48,764 bases of DNA from Nanobdellota archaeon (GCA_021818905.1 JAKASS010000009.1:1-48764); one strand, 5' to 3'; numbered from the stretch's first letter, positions 39,358 through 48,382 are shown. Numbers and translations: made by a program. The notes: generated by a model from the letters alone, not told the origin.

Positions 39358-40323
39358 ATGATGGCTAACATGAATAGCGCGATAAATAGTGCACTGAACA
39401 TAGTAATGCGCGACGACGAGAAAGCGATCATACTAGGCGAAGATGTCGGAAAAGATGGTGGAGTTTTCAGGGTAACCGAAGGGCTACTCGCCAAATATGG
39501 TGAACAAAGAGTCATTGATACCCCACTTTCTGAAGCAGGAATAGTCGGCACATCGATAGGCATGGCATTATCTGGTTTGCATCCAGTTGCCGAAATACAA
39601 TTCGCAGGCTTCATGTACCTTGCATTTGACCAGCTTGTAAGTCATGCAGCTAGGTACAGAAGTAGAACAAGATCAACTTGGAAAGTTCCCATGGTAGTAA
39701 GAACGCCAGTCAGCGGAGGAGTAAGAACTCTTGAACACCACGCAGAGAGTCCTGAAGCTTATTATGCGCATAGCGGCGGCTTGATAATCCTAGAACCATC
39801 AAATCCATACGATGCTAAAGGACTACTGATAAAAGCTATGCACATGGAAGATCCGGTACTATTCCTGGAGCCAACGCGATTATATCGACTTTTCAGACAG
39901 GAGATACCCGAAGGAAGTTATGAAGTCCCGATAGGAAAGGCGAACATCATACGGGAGGGGACGGATTTGACGATTGTAACCTATGGAACTATGGTACCTA
40001 TAGTAAATAATGTTGTTTCCAAAAAAGGCATAAACGCTGAAATTATAGACCTTCGTACTATAAATCCTCTGGATGAAAAGACCATACTTCAAAGCGTAGA
40101 AAAGACCGGCCGTGTAATGATAGTTCACGAAGCGGAACTGTCTTTTGGAGTGGGCGCGGAGATAGCCGCTAGAATATCGGAGAAAGCCCTTTTCAAACTC
40201 AATGCGCCAATAATGCGGGTCGCATCTCCTAGCCTGCCATACCCATTCCCAAGTTATGAGCAATTTTATCTTCCAAATGAGAGAAAAGTATCAGAAGCTA
40301 TAGATAAGATAATGTCAAGTTAG
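39358..40323 (+). CDS. 2-oxoacid dehydrogenase E1 component, beta subunit
   Basis: 321 aa. ILGEDVGKDGGVFRVTEGL, RVIDTPLSEAGIVGTSIGMA and MVVRTPVSGGV are standard E1 beta blocks; the E in DTPLSEAGI contacts thiamine diphosphate. It starts one base after the E1 alpha stop. Forms the alpha2beta2 heterotetramer that decarboxylates the 2-oxoacid and acylates the lipoyl arm of E2. Confidence 0.95.
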   Translation: MMANMNSAINSALNIVMRDDEKAIILGEDVGKDGGVFRVTEGLLAKYGEQRVIDTPLSEAGIVGTSIGMALSGLHPVAEIQFAGFMYLAFDQLVSHAARYRSRTRSTWKVPMVVRTPVSGGVRTLEHHAESPEAYYAHSGGLIILEPSNPYDAKGLLIKAMHMEDPVLFLEPTRLYRLFRQEIPEGSYEVPIGKANIIREGTDLTIVTYGTMVPIVNNVVSKKGINAEIIDLRTINPLDEKTILQSVEKTGRVMIVHEAELSFGVGAEIAARISEKALFKLNAPIMRVASPSLPYPFPSYEQFYLPNERKVSEAIDKIMSS

Positions 40324-40325
40324 AT

Positions 40326-41549
40326 ATGAAAGAATTAAAGTTTGTAGATGTCGGAGAAGGAATAACAGAAGGCCATGTCAGAAAGTGGCTTGTACTCGAT
40401 GGTGCAAACGTTAAGGAAGACCAAGCGATAGTAAAAATAGAAACAGATAAAGCAATAGTAGACGTCCCCGCACCTATCGAGGGCATAGTAAAGATAAACG
40501 CAAAAGAGAATACAACGGTACACCTAGGCGATGTAATAGCCTATATTGGCACTTCTGCCGAACTTAATAACTTAAATGTCTCGGGCGTCAAAATCGAAGT
40601 AGTTGCGCAACGAAATGTCCCTGTGGAAAACCCGCCGACTCAGACCAAAACTGGACCAAGCACTACTACCAATGAGACACTAGCCACGCCATCGGTAAGG
40701 AAAGCAATACGCGAGCTTCATCTAGATATAAATACAATAGTGGGCAGCGGACCCGGTGGGAGAATAATGGAAAGCGATGTCATGCTGGCCGCTAATAAGC
40801 CTAAAAGCACCACACAAATCCAACCTCCATCTACCAAACCATCGATTTCTGGCGAAGTAGAAAGAGTATCTTTGACCCAGATTAGAAAAGCGATCGCAAA
40901 GAACATGGAAGAATCTGCCAAGATACCGCGAGCCGTGCATATGGACATTGTCGATGCAAACGCTCTATTTTCCGCTGTGAACAACATGAAAAAAGACACA
41001 GAACAGAAAACTGGCGTTAAGCTCACTTTCATGCCGTTCATAATAAAAGCGGTAATAGACGCGCTTAAAGAGAATCCACGTTTTAATTCGAGTTACGACG
41101 GGCTGGTCGGTGAGATAATAATAAAAAAATATTATAATTTGGGAGTAGCCGTTGATTCTCCCGATGGGCTTAGAGTCGTGGTTATAAAGAACGCGGACAA
41201 AAAAAGCATAATTGATATAGCTAAAGACCTGCAAGATCTTCATAACAAAGTATCGAATGGTACCATAAGCATAGACGAAATGCGGGACAGCACATTCACA
41301 ATAACAAATATCGGGAGCTTAGGCGGCGGTTATCTATCTGTTCCGATGATAAATCCTCCAGAGGTCGCTATTTTAGGCGTGCACTTAATAAGAGACGCAC
41401 CAGTAGCGGATAACGGGCAAGTCAAGGTCGGGAAAATATTGCCGATTTCATTGTCATTTGATCATAGGGTTGTTGATGGAGCCGATGCGGTAAGGTTCAC
41501 AAACGCAATAATAAAACGATTGCAAGATCCCGGATTTTTGAAACTTTAG
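40326..41549 (+). CDS. 2-oxoacid dehydrogenase E2, dihydrolipoyl acyltransferase
   Basis: 407 aa. Lipoyl domain (1-77) with KIETDKAIVDVPAP, the lysine to be lipoylated; Pro/Thr-rich linker; subunit-binding domain ATPSVRKAIRELHL..GSGPGGRI (about 120-155); catalytic domain ending LSFDHRVVDGADAVRF with the active-site His. Only one lipoyl domain, as in branched-chain complexes and archaeal homologues. It starts 2 nt after E1 beta. It transfers the acyl group to CoA. Confidence 0.95.
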   Translation: MKELKFVDVGEGITEGHVRKWLVLDGANVKEDQAIVKIETDKAIVDVPAPIEGIVKINAKENTTVHLGDVIAYIGTSAELNNLNVSGVKIEVVAQRNVPVENPPTQTKTGPSTTTNETLATPSVRKAIRELHLDINTIVGSGPGGRIMESDVMLAANKPKSTTQIQPPSTKPSISGEVERVSLTQIRKAIAKNMEESAKIPRAVHMDIVDANALFSAVNNMKKDTEQKTGVKLTFMPFIIKAVIDALKENPRFNSSYDGLVGEIIIKKYYNLGVAVDSPDGLRVVVIKNADKKSIIDIAKDLQDLHNKVSNGTISIDEMRDSTFTITNIGSLGGGYLSVPMINPPEVAILGVHLIRDAPVADNGQVKVGKILPISLSFDHRVVDGADAVRFTNAIIKRLQDPGFLKL

Positions 41550-41571
41550 ATATGAATATGGGGGAACATCA

Positions 41572-42936
41572 ATGGTAGTAGGCTCTCTTCCGGAACAAAC
41601 AGATTTGGTGGTGATAGGCGGAGGAGTTGGAGGTTATATCGCTGCAATACGCGCCGCCGAACTCGGGCTTAGCGTAATACTTGTAGAGAAGGATAGGCTT
41701 GGCGGCCACTGTCTTAATTATGCCTGTATACCATCTAAGACCTTGATACACATAGCGGATATGTTTTACGATATAAAAAATGCTAGTAAGTTCGGGATAA
41801 ACGTTGGTTCGATTTCCTTGGACGCTAAAAAAATGCTCCAGTGGAGGATGGATACTTCCAGAAAATTAGAAAGTGGTGTCGCTTTTTTATGTAATTCTCA
41901 TGAAGTAGAGGTAGTAAAGGGAACGGCTACCTTCACATCTTCAAATTCTTTGAGACTCGGCACAGGAAATACGATAGAATTCAAAAAAGCTATAATAGCT
42001 ACCGGCTCAGAGCCTACCGTCTTAAAAGGTTTTGAATTCGGAGAAGACATACTTGATTATAAACGGGCATTAATGCTGGATAGAGTGCCGTCTACGATGC
42101 TGATAATAGGCGGCGGATATGTCGGCGTAGAAATAGCCACACTATACGCGAAACTAGGCACGAAGGTTACTATAGCAGAAAAATTCGATATTCTCTTCAA
42201 TTTCGACAAGGACGCAGCAAATTTGGTTAAGAAAAGACTCGCCGAACTCGATGTAAGTCTAAAGATAGGAGTAACTCCTGTTTCAAAGGCGGGTAAAATC
42301 GTAAAATTAAGCGACGGTGCAAGCTCTGCATTTGATATTGTTGTAGTCTCTATAGGCCTTTCTCCTTATACCGCCGAGCTCGGCTTAGAAAATACTAAAG
42401 TAAAGCTAGACGAGAACGGATTTGTGACGGTAGATGACAGATTGGTTACTATGGACCCAAACATCCTTGCAGTCGGAGATGTAAATGGCGGCCCCCTTCT
42501 TGCTCACAGAGCTATGAGACAAGGTGTTGTAGCCGCAGAAGTTGTGGCCGGTCTTCCTTCTGGTTATGACAATGTCGTGGTGCCTGCCGCGGTATTCTCA
42601 GACCCGGAGATAGCGATAGCTGGCAGCATAGAAGAAAAGCTAGGGATAAAAGTAACCAGATTCCCATTAAGCGCATTGGGAATCGCAATAGCTCTTGATA
42701 AGACGAACGGTTTTGTAAAGGTCGCATCAGACTCACAAAATATAGTAAAAGGCATCGAGATAGTCGGGCAATCCGCTGCCACTATGATCTCAGAAGCGGC
42801 TTTGGCGATCGAAATGGGCGCTACCCTAGAAGACATCGCAGACACCATACACGTTCATCCAACTTTTAGCGAGTCAATAGAAGAAGTTACAGAAGGCGGT
42901 CTTGGCCGAGGGCTGCATTTTTTCTACGGCAAATAG
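41572..42936 (+). CDS. lpdA: Dihydrolipoamide dehydrogenase (E3)
   Basis: 454 aa flavoprotein disulfide reductase. FAD site VIGGGVGGYIAAIRA, redox-active pair GGHCLNYACIPSKTLI (C..x4..C), NAD site LIIGGGYVGVEIATLYAKLG, AVGDVNGGPLLAHRA and C-terminal HVHPTFSESIEE with the His-Glu dyad. GGGGGA-type ribosome-binding site (gggggaacatca) precedes the ATG, one of few clear SD sequences here. Reoxidises the E2 lipoyl arm and makes NADH, which complex I could use. Confidence 0.96.
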   Translation: MVVGSLPEQTDLVVIGGGVGGYIAAIRAAELGLSVILVEKDRLGGHCLNYACIPSKTLIHIADMFYDIKNASKFGINVGSISLDAKKMLQWRMDTSRKLESGVAFLCNSHEVEVVKGTATFTSSNSLRLGTGNTIEFKKAIIATGSEPTVLKGFEFGEDILDYKRALMLDRVPSTMLIIGGGYVGVEIATLYAKLGTKVTIAEKFDILFNFDKDAANLVKKRLAELDVSLKIGVTPVSKAGKIVKLSDGASSAFDIVVVSIGLSPYTAELGLENTKVKLDENGFVTVDDRLVTMDPNILAVGDVNGGPLLAHRAMRQGVVAAEVVAGLPSGYDNVVVPAAVFSDPEIAIAGSIEEKLGIKVTRFPLSALGIAIALDKTNGFVKVASDSQNIVKGIEIVGQSAATMISEAALAIEMGATLEDIADTIHVHPTFSESIEEVTEGGLGRGLHFFYGK

Positions 42937-42939
42937 AGA

Positions 42940-43869
42940 TTAATCCGACGGCTCAGCCATTTTTGCAAAGTCTTTGTCTGGGACCTGTATATACAGACAA
43001 TATCCCAAACCGCTCTTTAAATCGCCGTTGAGCTCCTCGCCAGGTATAGTTTCTACTTCTTTTTCTGTATAAGGCGGAGTACGTTCTTCTAGCCACGATT
43101 CCCCTAAATGCCTTGTTCCCAATATTTTTTGTGCTTCTCCAGAAACAGCGAGGGTAGTTTTCTTTTTCTCGTAAACGCTACCGGCTATCTTTTTTAATAT
43201 CTTTTTAGAAAGGATCTTCTTGACATATTCCCTTCTCAAAACTTTATTCAGGTATTCGTCTTTTTCTTTTACGATCCCCGAAAGAGCAGGTATCTGTTTT
43301 AGAGCTTCATATTCCGTGTATAAGTTTTTACCGATCTTTCTTTTGCCTAAGAGCATTCTCCTTGCTATTTTGTCTACGTCATACGGGTCTATTACGACTA
43401 AGCCGTGCATGAGCGCACTTTTTATGCCCCAAAATATTGCATGGCTAGCTACCACCTTCTTGTCTACATTTATTGTGGAAGCTTTGTTGTCGGTTTTTAT
43501 CGCTTCTATGCCCAATTCTACAAGAGATTCCTCGATCTTGCTGGCGAAGTAGTTCCGCATCTCGTCAAAATGCATAAATTTGGCATCTCTTGGAATAGTA
43601 AATGAATAAGCTAGACAGTTTTCATCGAATTCTACGTGAGATCCGCCGGTTATGCGTCTAGCAATGTCAAATGTTTTGTCCTTTTCCTTTATTGCGCTTC
43701 CTGATTCGGCGTATCCAAGGACTACCCCATCCTTTTTAACGTTCCAAAATCTTATGGTCGCCTTCTTTTTCTTCTCAGCACGCGCTAGTAGGTACTCATC
43801 CATAGCCATATTTTGCTTTATAGAAGAAGTACCATACCCCCAGAATTCATAATCGAATAAACGTTCCAT
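42940..43869 (-). CDS. lplA: Lipoate-protein ligase A
   Basis: 309 aa. RRITGGSHVEFDENCLAYSF is the RR(x)GG..v.H/f...l.YS lipoate-binding motif; NVDKKVVASHAIFWGIKSAL supplies the catalytic Lys region (usual gRKi.G.a). A C-terminal segment of about 60 residues (TLAVSGEAQKI.. ) resembles the accessory domain needed for adenylation, so both parts are in one chain. It attaches lipoate to the E2 lysine coded next door. Convergent with the E3 gene, with 3 nt between stops. Confidence 0.88.
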   Translation of the reverse strand: MERLFDYEFWGYGTSSIKQNMAMDEYLLARAEKKKKATIRFWNVKKDGVVLGYAESGSAIKEKDKTFDIARRITGGSHVEFDENCLAYSFTIPRDAKFMHFDEMRNYFASKIEESLVELGIEAIKTDNKASTINVDKKVVASHAIFWGIKSALMHGLVVIDPYDVDKIARRMLLGKRKIGKNLYTEYEALKQIPALSGIVKEKDEYLNKVLRREYVKKILSKKILKKIAGSVYEKKKTTLAVSGEAQKILGTRHLGESWLEERTPPYTEKEVETIPGEELNGDLKSGLGYCLYIQVPDKDFAKMAEPSD

Positions 43870-43917
43870 ACCTAGTCTTTACCTATTTATTTAAATCCGG
43901 TGTGATATTTATTCAAT

Positions 43918-45141
43918 ATGGAGAGGGTTTTCATCATAGATGCCAGACGAAGCGCAGTCGGAAAATTCTTAGGTTCCCTTTCTTCTTTAAGTGCACCTCA
44001 AATAGCATCTGAAGTAGTAAAGGATCTACTGTCAAGAAATAAAATCGATAAAAATTCTGTTGAAGCTTTGAACAGTGGAATAGTACTGTCTGCTGGGGTG
44101 GGTCAAAACCCTGCAAAACAAGTCATTAGAGGATCTGGCCTCCCCGACAGCGTTTCTACCTGCAACATAAACATGCTATGCGCATCTGGCTTAAGAGCGA
44201 TAGCTCTAAGCACAGCGGAAATAGAATCAGGAAATTCTAACGTCATAATAGCCGGTGGGATGGAAAGCATGAGCAATGCTCCTTATACGCTTAAAGGAGT
44301 TAGAGCTATAAACAAGCTAGGGAATATATCTATAAAAGACCTTTCAGAAAAAGCTAAAACTACTGGAAAGGACGCTGGAAACATGACCCTAGTGGATGAC
44401 ATGCTAAATGATGGACTCATGGATTGTTACGATGATATCCATATGGGCGCAATCGCGGAGAAAATAGGTACGAAGTATAATATCTCCAGAGAGGAACAAG
44501 ACAGGTTCGCATTGGAAAGTCACATGAAGGCAGCTAAAGCCACCGACAGCAAAAAATTCAGCAAGGAGATAGTACCTATAAGGACCGCAAATGACACATT
44601 TGAGGTAGATGAAGGAATACGAAAAGACACCACTCTCGAGAAGCTTGGGGCGTTAAAGCCTGCTTTTTCAAGCAACGGAACGGTAACGGCTGGAAATTCG
44701 TCTCAATTAAGCGATGGAGCATCCTTTTTGTTACTCATATCAGAATCTAAATCGAAGGAACTCGGCTTGAAACCGATGGCGGTGATCGAATCTTATTCTA
44801 ATATCGGCAATGATCCTGCTTGGTACGGCTTAGCGCCTACCAGCGCCATAAAAAACGCGCTTTCGAAGAGCGGATATAAACTTGAAGATGTCGACCTTAT
44901 AGAACTTAATGAAGCTTTTTGTGTACAGAGTCTTGGCGTCGTAAAAGAACTGGGCATAAAAACAGAACGACTTAACGTTAATGGTGGCGCTACCGCCCTT
45001 GGACATCCGATAGGCGCAAGCGGCGCTAAAATCTTAACTACTCTTTTATACGCTCTTGCGGATAGGAACAAGAAAATAGGTCTTGCGGCCCTTTGCCATG
45101 GGGGGGGTGGCGCCGCCGCGATGGTGGTAAGACGTTTATGA
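43918..45141 (+). CDS. Acetyl-CoA acetyltransferase (thiolase)
   Basis: 407 aa. NINMLCASGLRAIALS (nucleophile Cys), NGGATALGHPIGASG (His) and LCHGGGGAAAMVV (second Cys; canonical CiGGGqG) make a complete thiolase. It can split 3-ketoacyl-CoA or condense two acetyl-CoA. Divergent from lplA across 48 bp. Followed with an ATGA overlap by a CoxG-like gene. The LCHGGGG variant has a His in place of Ile. Confidence 0.93.
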   Translation: MERVFIIDARRSAVGKFLGSLSSLSAPQIASEVVKDLLSRNKIDKNSVEALNSGIVLSAGVGQNPAKQVIRGSGLPDSVSTCNINMLCASGLRAIALSTAEIESGNSNVIIAGGMESMSNAPYTLKGVRAINKLGNISIKDLSEKAKTTGKDAGNMTLVDDMLNDGLMDCYDDIHMGAIAEKIGTKYNISREEQDRFALESHMKAAKATDSKKFSKEIVPIRTANDTFEVDEGIRKDTTLEKLGALKPAFSSNGTVTAGNSSQLSDGASFLLLISESKSKELGLKPMAVIESYSNIGNDPAWYGLAPTSAIKNALSKSGYKLEDVDLIELNEAFCVQSLGVVKELGIKTERLNVNGGATALGHPIGASGAKILTTLLYALADRNKKIGLAALCHGGGGAAAMVVRRL

Positions 45142-45578
45142 AAATGAGTTTAAATGGTGCGTTTGAGCTTAAGATACCTCTTGATAAAACTTTTAAATTT
45201 CTTACAGATTCGGATAACATCAGCCGCTGCATCCCAGATTCAAACGATACAAATATAGTCAACAAAACCGTTTTTAATACTTCATTGAATATGGGCATCG
45301 GCTTCATAAAAGGAAGTTTTGGAGTCCACTGCGAAATAAAACCACGGCCACCAAACCTGGTTCTTCTAGTGATTGAAGGGGGCGGTGTCGGCAGCAAGAT
45401 GAAAGTCCAGTTAAACCTGCAGCTGACAAAAAAATCTCAAAATCTTACCAGTGTAAGCTGGACAGCGGATGCCGAAATGAGCGGGCTGATAAGCGGGGTC
45501 GGAGAAAACCTGCTTAAAAATATAAGCGGATCTAGGATAGAAGAAATCGTAAAAAGATTAAAAGAAAGCGCAAAGTGA
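45138..45578 (+). CDS. CoxG-like SRPBCC protein (second copy)
   Basis: 146 aa from MKMSLNGAFELKIPLDKTF; the ORF-track start at 45093 lies within the thiolase gene, while this ATG overlaps the thiolase TGA (ATGA). Same fold and motifs as the 23990 gene (FKFLTDSDNISRCIPD; TSVSWTADAEMSGLISGVGE). Both copies are coupled to an acyl-CoA enzyme gene, suggesting a lipid or acyl-chain-binding helper role. Not linked to CO dehydrogenase here. Confidence 0.82.
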   Translation: MKMSLNGAFELKIPLDKTFKFLTDSDNISRCIPDSNDTNIVNKTVFNTSLNMGIGFIKGSFGVHCEIKPRPPNLVLLVIEGGGVGSKMKVQLNLQLTKKSQNLTSVSWTADAEMSGLISGVGENLLKNISGSRIEEIVKRLKESAK

Positions 45579-45579
45579 G

Positions 45580-46491
45580 CTATATCTTATCTAGCCAGCT
45601 ATCGAATCCTGTCTTTTCTCCGGAAACGATGCCAAAGTAGAAATTTTTCAGTTCGTTTGAAATAGAGGCTTCATTCATCTGGAAGTCCTTATCGTCGATT
45701 CTGGAGATCTGGTGGACGCCAGCCGCGGTACCCGTAAGGAATGCTTCATCAGCGTCTAATAGCTCGTCCTTTGTGATGTTTCCTTCCGTAACTGAAAAGC
45801 CTAGTTTTTTTGCTATGGAGATTACACTGTCTCGCGTTATCCCTTCCAGTATGCCCACCGAAACTGCAGGAGTCGTTATTTTTCCGTCTTTTACCATAAA
45901 TATATTCTCGCCAGAGCATTCGGTGACTAAACCATTTTTGTTTAGAAGTATTGATTCGTCGTATCCGTTGTTCGTAGCCTCAAGCTTTGCCAGGCGGGAA
46001 TTTGCATAATTTGCTACCCCCTTTGCGTATTGCGGCAAGCTTTCGTTGGGGATTTTCATCCAAGACGAGATCATACATTTTACCCCCCTTTCTTCCGTTT
46101 CTTTGCTTAGATAGCTTGGCCACGTCCATACGACGATCGCCGAGTCTACTGGGTTTTTGGATGAACCTACACCCATCTCGCCAGCGCCGTAATATATCAA
46201 AGGCCTTATGTAGAAGTCTTTCGACCCGTTTACTTTGACAACGTGTTTACATGCTTCTGTGATCTGATCTTGGGTGTATTGCATTTTTATGCTGTATGCT
46301 TCTGCGCTCTTAAAAAGACGGGATATATGATCTTTTAACCTGAAAGCGACCAGGTTTCCTTTAATATTAAAACAGCGTATGCCTTCGAAAACCCCCGTTC
46401 CATAGTGCAAAGTATGCGTAAGTATAGAGATCTTATCTTTGTCGACATCCGCTATTTCGCCATTTAACCAAAATTTTTGGCCAAGTTCCAT
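45580..46491 (-). CDS. ilvE: Branched-chain amino acid aminotransferase
   Basis: 303 aa, fold-type IV PLP enzyme. HYGTGVFEGIRCFNIKGNLV (N-terminal motif), YANSRLAKLEATNNGYDE with the PLP Lys, LVTECSGENIFMVKDG and LTGTAAGVHQISRID are the IlvE blocks. It interconverts Leu/Ile/Val and their 2-oxoacids, which are the presumed substrates of the E1-E2-E3 complex. Convergent with the CoxG-like gene (1 nt between stops) and divergent from the GNAT at 46543 over a shared A/T-rich promoter. Confidence 0.95.
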   Translation of the reverse strand: MELGQKFWLNGEIADVDKDKISILTHTLHYGTGVFEGIRCFNIKGNLVAFRLKDHISRLFKSAEAYSIKMQYTQDQITEACKHVVKVNGSKDFYIRPLIYYGAGEMGVGSSKNPVDSAIVVWTWPSYLSKETEERGVKCMISSWMKIPNESLPQYAKGVANYANSRLAKLEATNNGYDESILLNKNGLVTECSGENIFMVKDGKITTPAVSVGILEGITRDSVISIAKKLGFSVTEGNITKDELLDADEAFLTGTAAGVHQISRIDDKDFQMNEASISNELKNFYFGIVSGEKTGFDSWLDKI

Positions 46492-46542
46492 ACCTATAAA
46501 AACAGTTGTTACAATTTATATTATTGCAGTCGACATAAACTT

Positions 46543-47031
46543 ATGATAGAAATAAAAAAACTTCCAATCAGCAGGTGGAAAGATTATAAGGCCTTGAGAT
46601 TAGAAGCGCTCAAAAGCGAGCCGGCCGCTTTCGGAAGTTCGTACTCTGAAGAGAAAAACCTCGGAGTGGGCGAGTGGAAAAGGAGAGTAAACAATGTCGT
46701 GTTTGCCTTGATAGATAACAAACCTATTGGAATGGTCGGATATTCATTTAACAAGAGAGCTAAAACCGGACATATCGCAGATATTTTTGGGGTTTATTTA
46801 AATAAAAAATACCGGGGGCAGGGCCTTGGCAGAGAACTATTAAGATCAGCGTTAGAAATCATATCAAAAAACAAGAGAATAATTAAAGTCGAACTTGGCG
46901 TGAATACGGAACAGACGGCGGCGATAAGATTGTACGAGAAAAACAGGTTTGTCGTAGTTGGCAGGTTCAGAAAAGAAATGAAGCTTAATGGTCGATTTTT
47001 TGACGAATTTGTAATGGAAAAGCTTCTTTGA
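46543..47031 (+). CDS. GNAT-family N-acetyltransferase
   Basis: 162 aa from MIEIKKLPISRWKDYKAL; the ORF-track start at 46477 lies in the IlvE gene, and box A aatttatatt is about 26 bp before this ATG. IFGVYLNKKYRGQGLGRELL is the acyl-CoA loop (R-G-x-G-x-G/R) and VELGVNTEQTAAIRLYEKNRF the family's C-terminal block. Resembles RimI/phosphinothricin-type acetyltransferases; substrate unknown. Confidence 0.88.
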   Translation: MIEIKKLPISRWKDYKALRLEALKSEPAAFGSSYSEEKNLGVGEWKRRVNNVVFALIDNKPIGMVGYSFNKRAKTGHIADIFGVYLNKKYRGQGLGRELLRSALEIISKNKRIIKVELGVNTEQTAAIRLYEKNRFVVVGRFRKEMKLNGRFFDEFVMEKLL

Positions 47032-47144
47032 TCTGCAACATAGATCTATCTTTATACGCTTGTGCATAGGTCAAGAGATATTCTAATGCTGATTGCGACT
47101 TATGATCGTGGGGCATAATAAAGAGAGAGAATAAATAGTTTACG

Positions 47145-47177
47145 GAAAGCGACGACAAGCCGAAGGTCGTCGCTTTC
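47145..47177 (+). other. 12-bp perfect hairpin before the IS110 recombinase
   Basis: GAAAGCGACGAC (47145-47156) pairs with GTCGTCGCTTTC (47166-47177), loop aagccgaag, 15 bp before the ATG. It is within the left non-coding end of the element and could be part of a bridge-type RNA, a transcription attenuator or a translational block. Confidence 0.6.
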
Positions 47178-47192
47178 GGGGGCAAAAGGAAT

Positions 47193-48000
47193 ATGGGAGA
47201 AACGGAAAAGACGGCAGGGAGGGTAGTGTCGATAGACACGGGAAAGAGGCAGAGCTATGCAGTGGTGGAAGAACATGGAAAAATAATAAAAGAGGGATAC
47301 ACGGAGACCTCGAAGGAAGGATTTGGCAGATTCCTGACGAATGGGGATACGATGATCATCGAGACCTCATCTTGCTTCAACGGGATACTTGACATGATAG
47401 AGAATTACGGAGAATTACGGGAAAGTCGTGGCGGCTTATCCCTATAAGGTAAGGCTGATAGCCGAATCGGTGAAGAAGACGGACAAAATAGACGCACATA
47501 CGCTGCTTTCTCTTTACAAAGCGGGATTCCTGCCCGGCTCCTACGTTCCTCCAAAACGAATAAGGGAACTGCGCGAATCATGCCGCGACAGGGCTTCGCT
47601 CGTGGAAGAAGCCACCGCGCTCAAAAACAGACTGAGATACAAGATGTTCTCCCATGGATCTTCGGTGAAGGCGTTTTCCAGGACGGACATGGAGCTCCTC
47701 AAGTCGAACGTCTTCACTTCGGTGATGGCTTTTGGACTGGAAGACGTAAGCAAGAGGATCTACCAGTCTGGGGATACGGAGATAAGGGGGCACATCGTGA
47801 AGGGGAACAAGTTCCTTAAGACCCTTCTTGTGGAATGCGTGCGGATACACGTGATGCACTGCCCAGACTCCTGGATCACCACGGCTTACCACAGGATAAC
47901 CCTTGATGCCGGAAAGAAGAAGGCTACGATAGCCGCTGCTAAAAGACTGCTTCACACGATCTATCTCATGCTCATAGAAGACAGGAGGTACCGTCCTTAG
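47193..48000 (+). pseudogene. IS110-family DEDD recombinase, frameshifted and deleted
   Basis: Frame 1 (47193-47447) has VVSIDTGKRQSY and MIIETSS, supplying the first D and the E of the RuvC-like DEDD site. Frame 2 (from about 47421) has SVKKTDKIDAHTLLSLYKAG with the last two D. The frame changes at a perfect 10-bp tandem duplication, agaattacgg x2 (47401-47420); deleting one copy restores MIENYGKVVAAYPYKVRLIA. The C-terminal domain keeps YQSGDTEIRGHIVKGNKFL with the serine, but only about 270 residues remain in total, and the segment with the GIGpxxA helix-hairpin-helix (roughly 60-100 residues) between MELLKS and NVFTSVMAFGLE is missing. Confidence 0.85.
47401..47420 (+). repeat. 10-bp tandem duplication causing the frameshift
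   Basis: agaattacgg is present twice in tandem; removing one copy restores the recombinase frame exactly. Confidence 0.9.
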
Positions 48001-48011
48001 GATGGATCTAT

Positions 48012-48086
48012 GGGAGTACTTGGGCGGAGCGGTTTAATGGATCTCCTTTTAGGGAGGCGCATAGGTTTCGCTCGCCCAACGTACCC
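48012..48086 (+). ncRNA. Candidate bridge/seek RNA of the IS110 element
   Basis: Bases 48012-48026 (gggagtacttgggcg) pair with 48073-48086 (cgcccaacgtaccc), interrupted only by a 2-nt bulge and one unpaired base. AGCG/CGCT (48028-48031/48069-48072) continues the stem, and CTCC/GGAG (48043-48046/48053-48056) forms an apical hairpin inside a large internal loop. The candidate starts just after the recombinase stop, where IS1111-type elements encode their guide RNA. It lacks a T-loop or anticodon arm, so it is not a tRNA. Confidence 0.45.
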
Positions 48087-48276
48087 AAGATGTAAGTCTT
48101 GTTACGGGAAAGCCGTGAATAGCCGTTTATTGAAAGACGTAAAATATAAAGGTTTAAATTTATGGGGGACGATGATGAGCTAAGGATTTCTCATTAAAAG
48201 ACCGCAATCAACATAGCAGTCCCTTAAATAAGCCTAAGTCTGTCCGATTCGTTCGGATCTTCTCTCTGCTGGCGCT

Positions 48277-48382
48277 TCAGCCGATCAGTCTATTGTAAAG
48301 CATCGCCTTCAGCTTGAGCTCGTTCTGCACGGACTTCCACCTTCTGGAGCATACGTGCTCCCCGAACCTCCGCTTAAAGACG
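48277..48382 (-). pseudogene. IS transposase C-terminal remnant
   Basis: Minus-strand frame VFKRRFGEHVCSRRWKSVQN, then ELKLKAMLYNRLIG and TGA at 48277-48279. This is the usual tail of IS4/IS5-type DDE transposases (KRrFG..v.s....q..El..k.l.yN). Nothing upstream continues it. The 48131-48276 interval before it holds no recognisable feature. Confidence 0.55.

Larger units (their letters stand above)
47100..48130 (+). mobile_element. IS110-family element, defective
   Basis: It contains a frameshifted and internally deleted DEDD recombinase gene, flanked by non-coding ends with strong secondary structure (hairpin at 47145, long stem at 48012-48086). IS110 elements make no inverted repeats or target duplications, so the ends are approximate. 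Confidence 0.65.

Noticed and set aside
45093-45137. N-terminal extension of the second CoxG-like protein
   Set aside because: It lies wholly within the thiolase coding region; the ATGA overlap at 45138 gives the same N-terminus as the paralogue.
48012-48086. tRNA-like 75-nt structure
   Set aside because: No T-arm GGTTCGAATCC, no D-arm consensus, and the apical stem has a 6-nt loop; the pairing is one long imperfect helix, not a cloverleaf.
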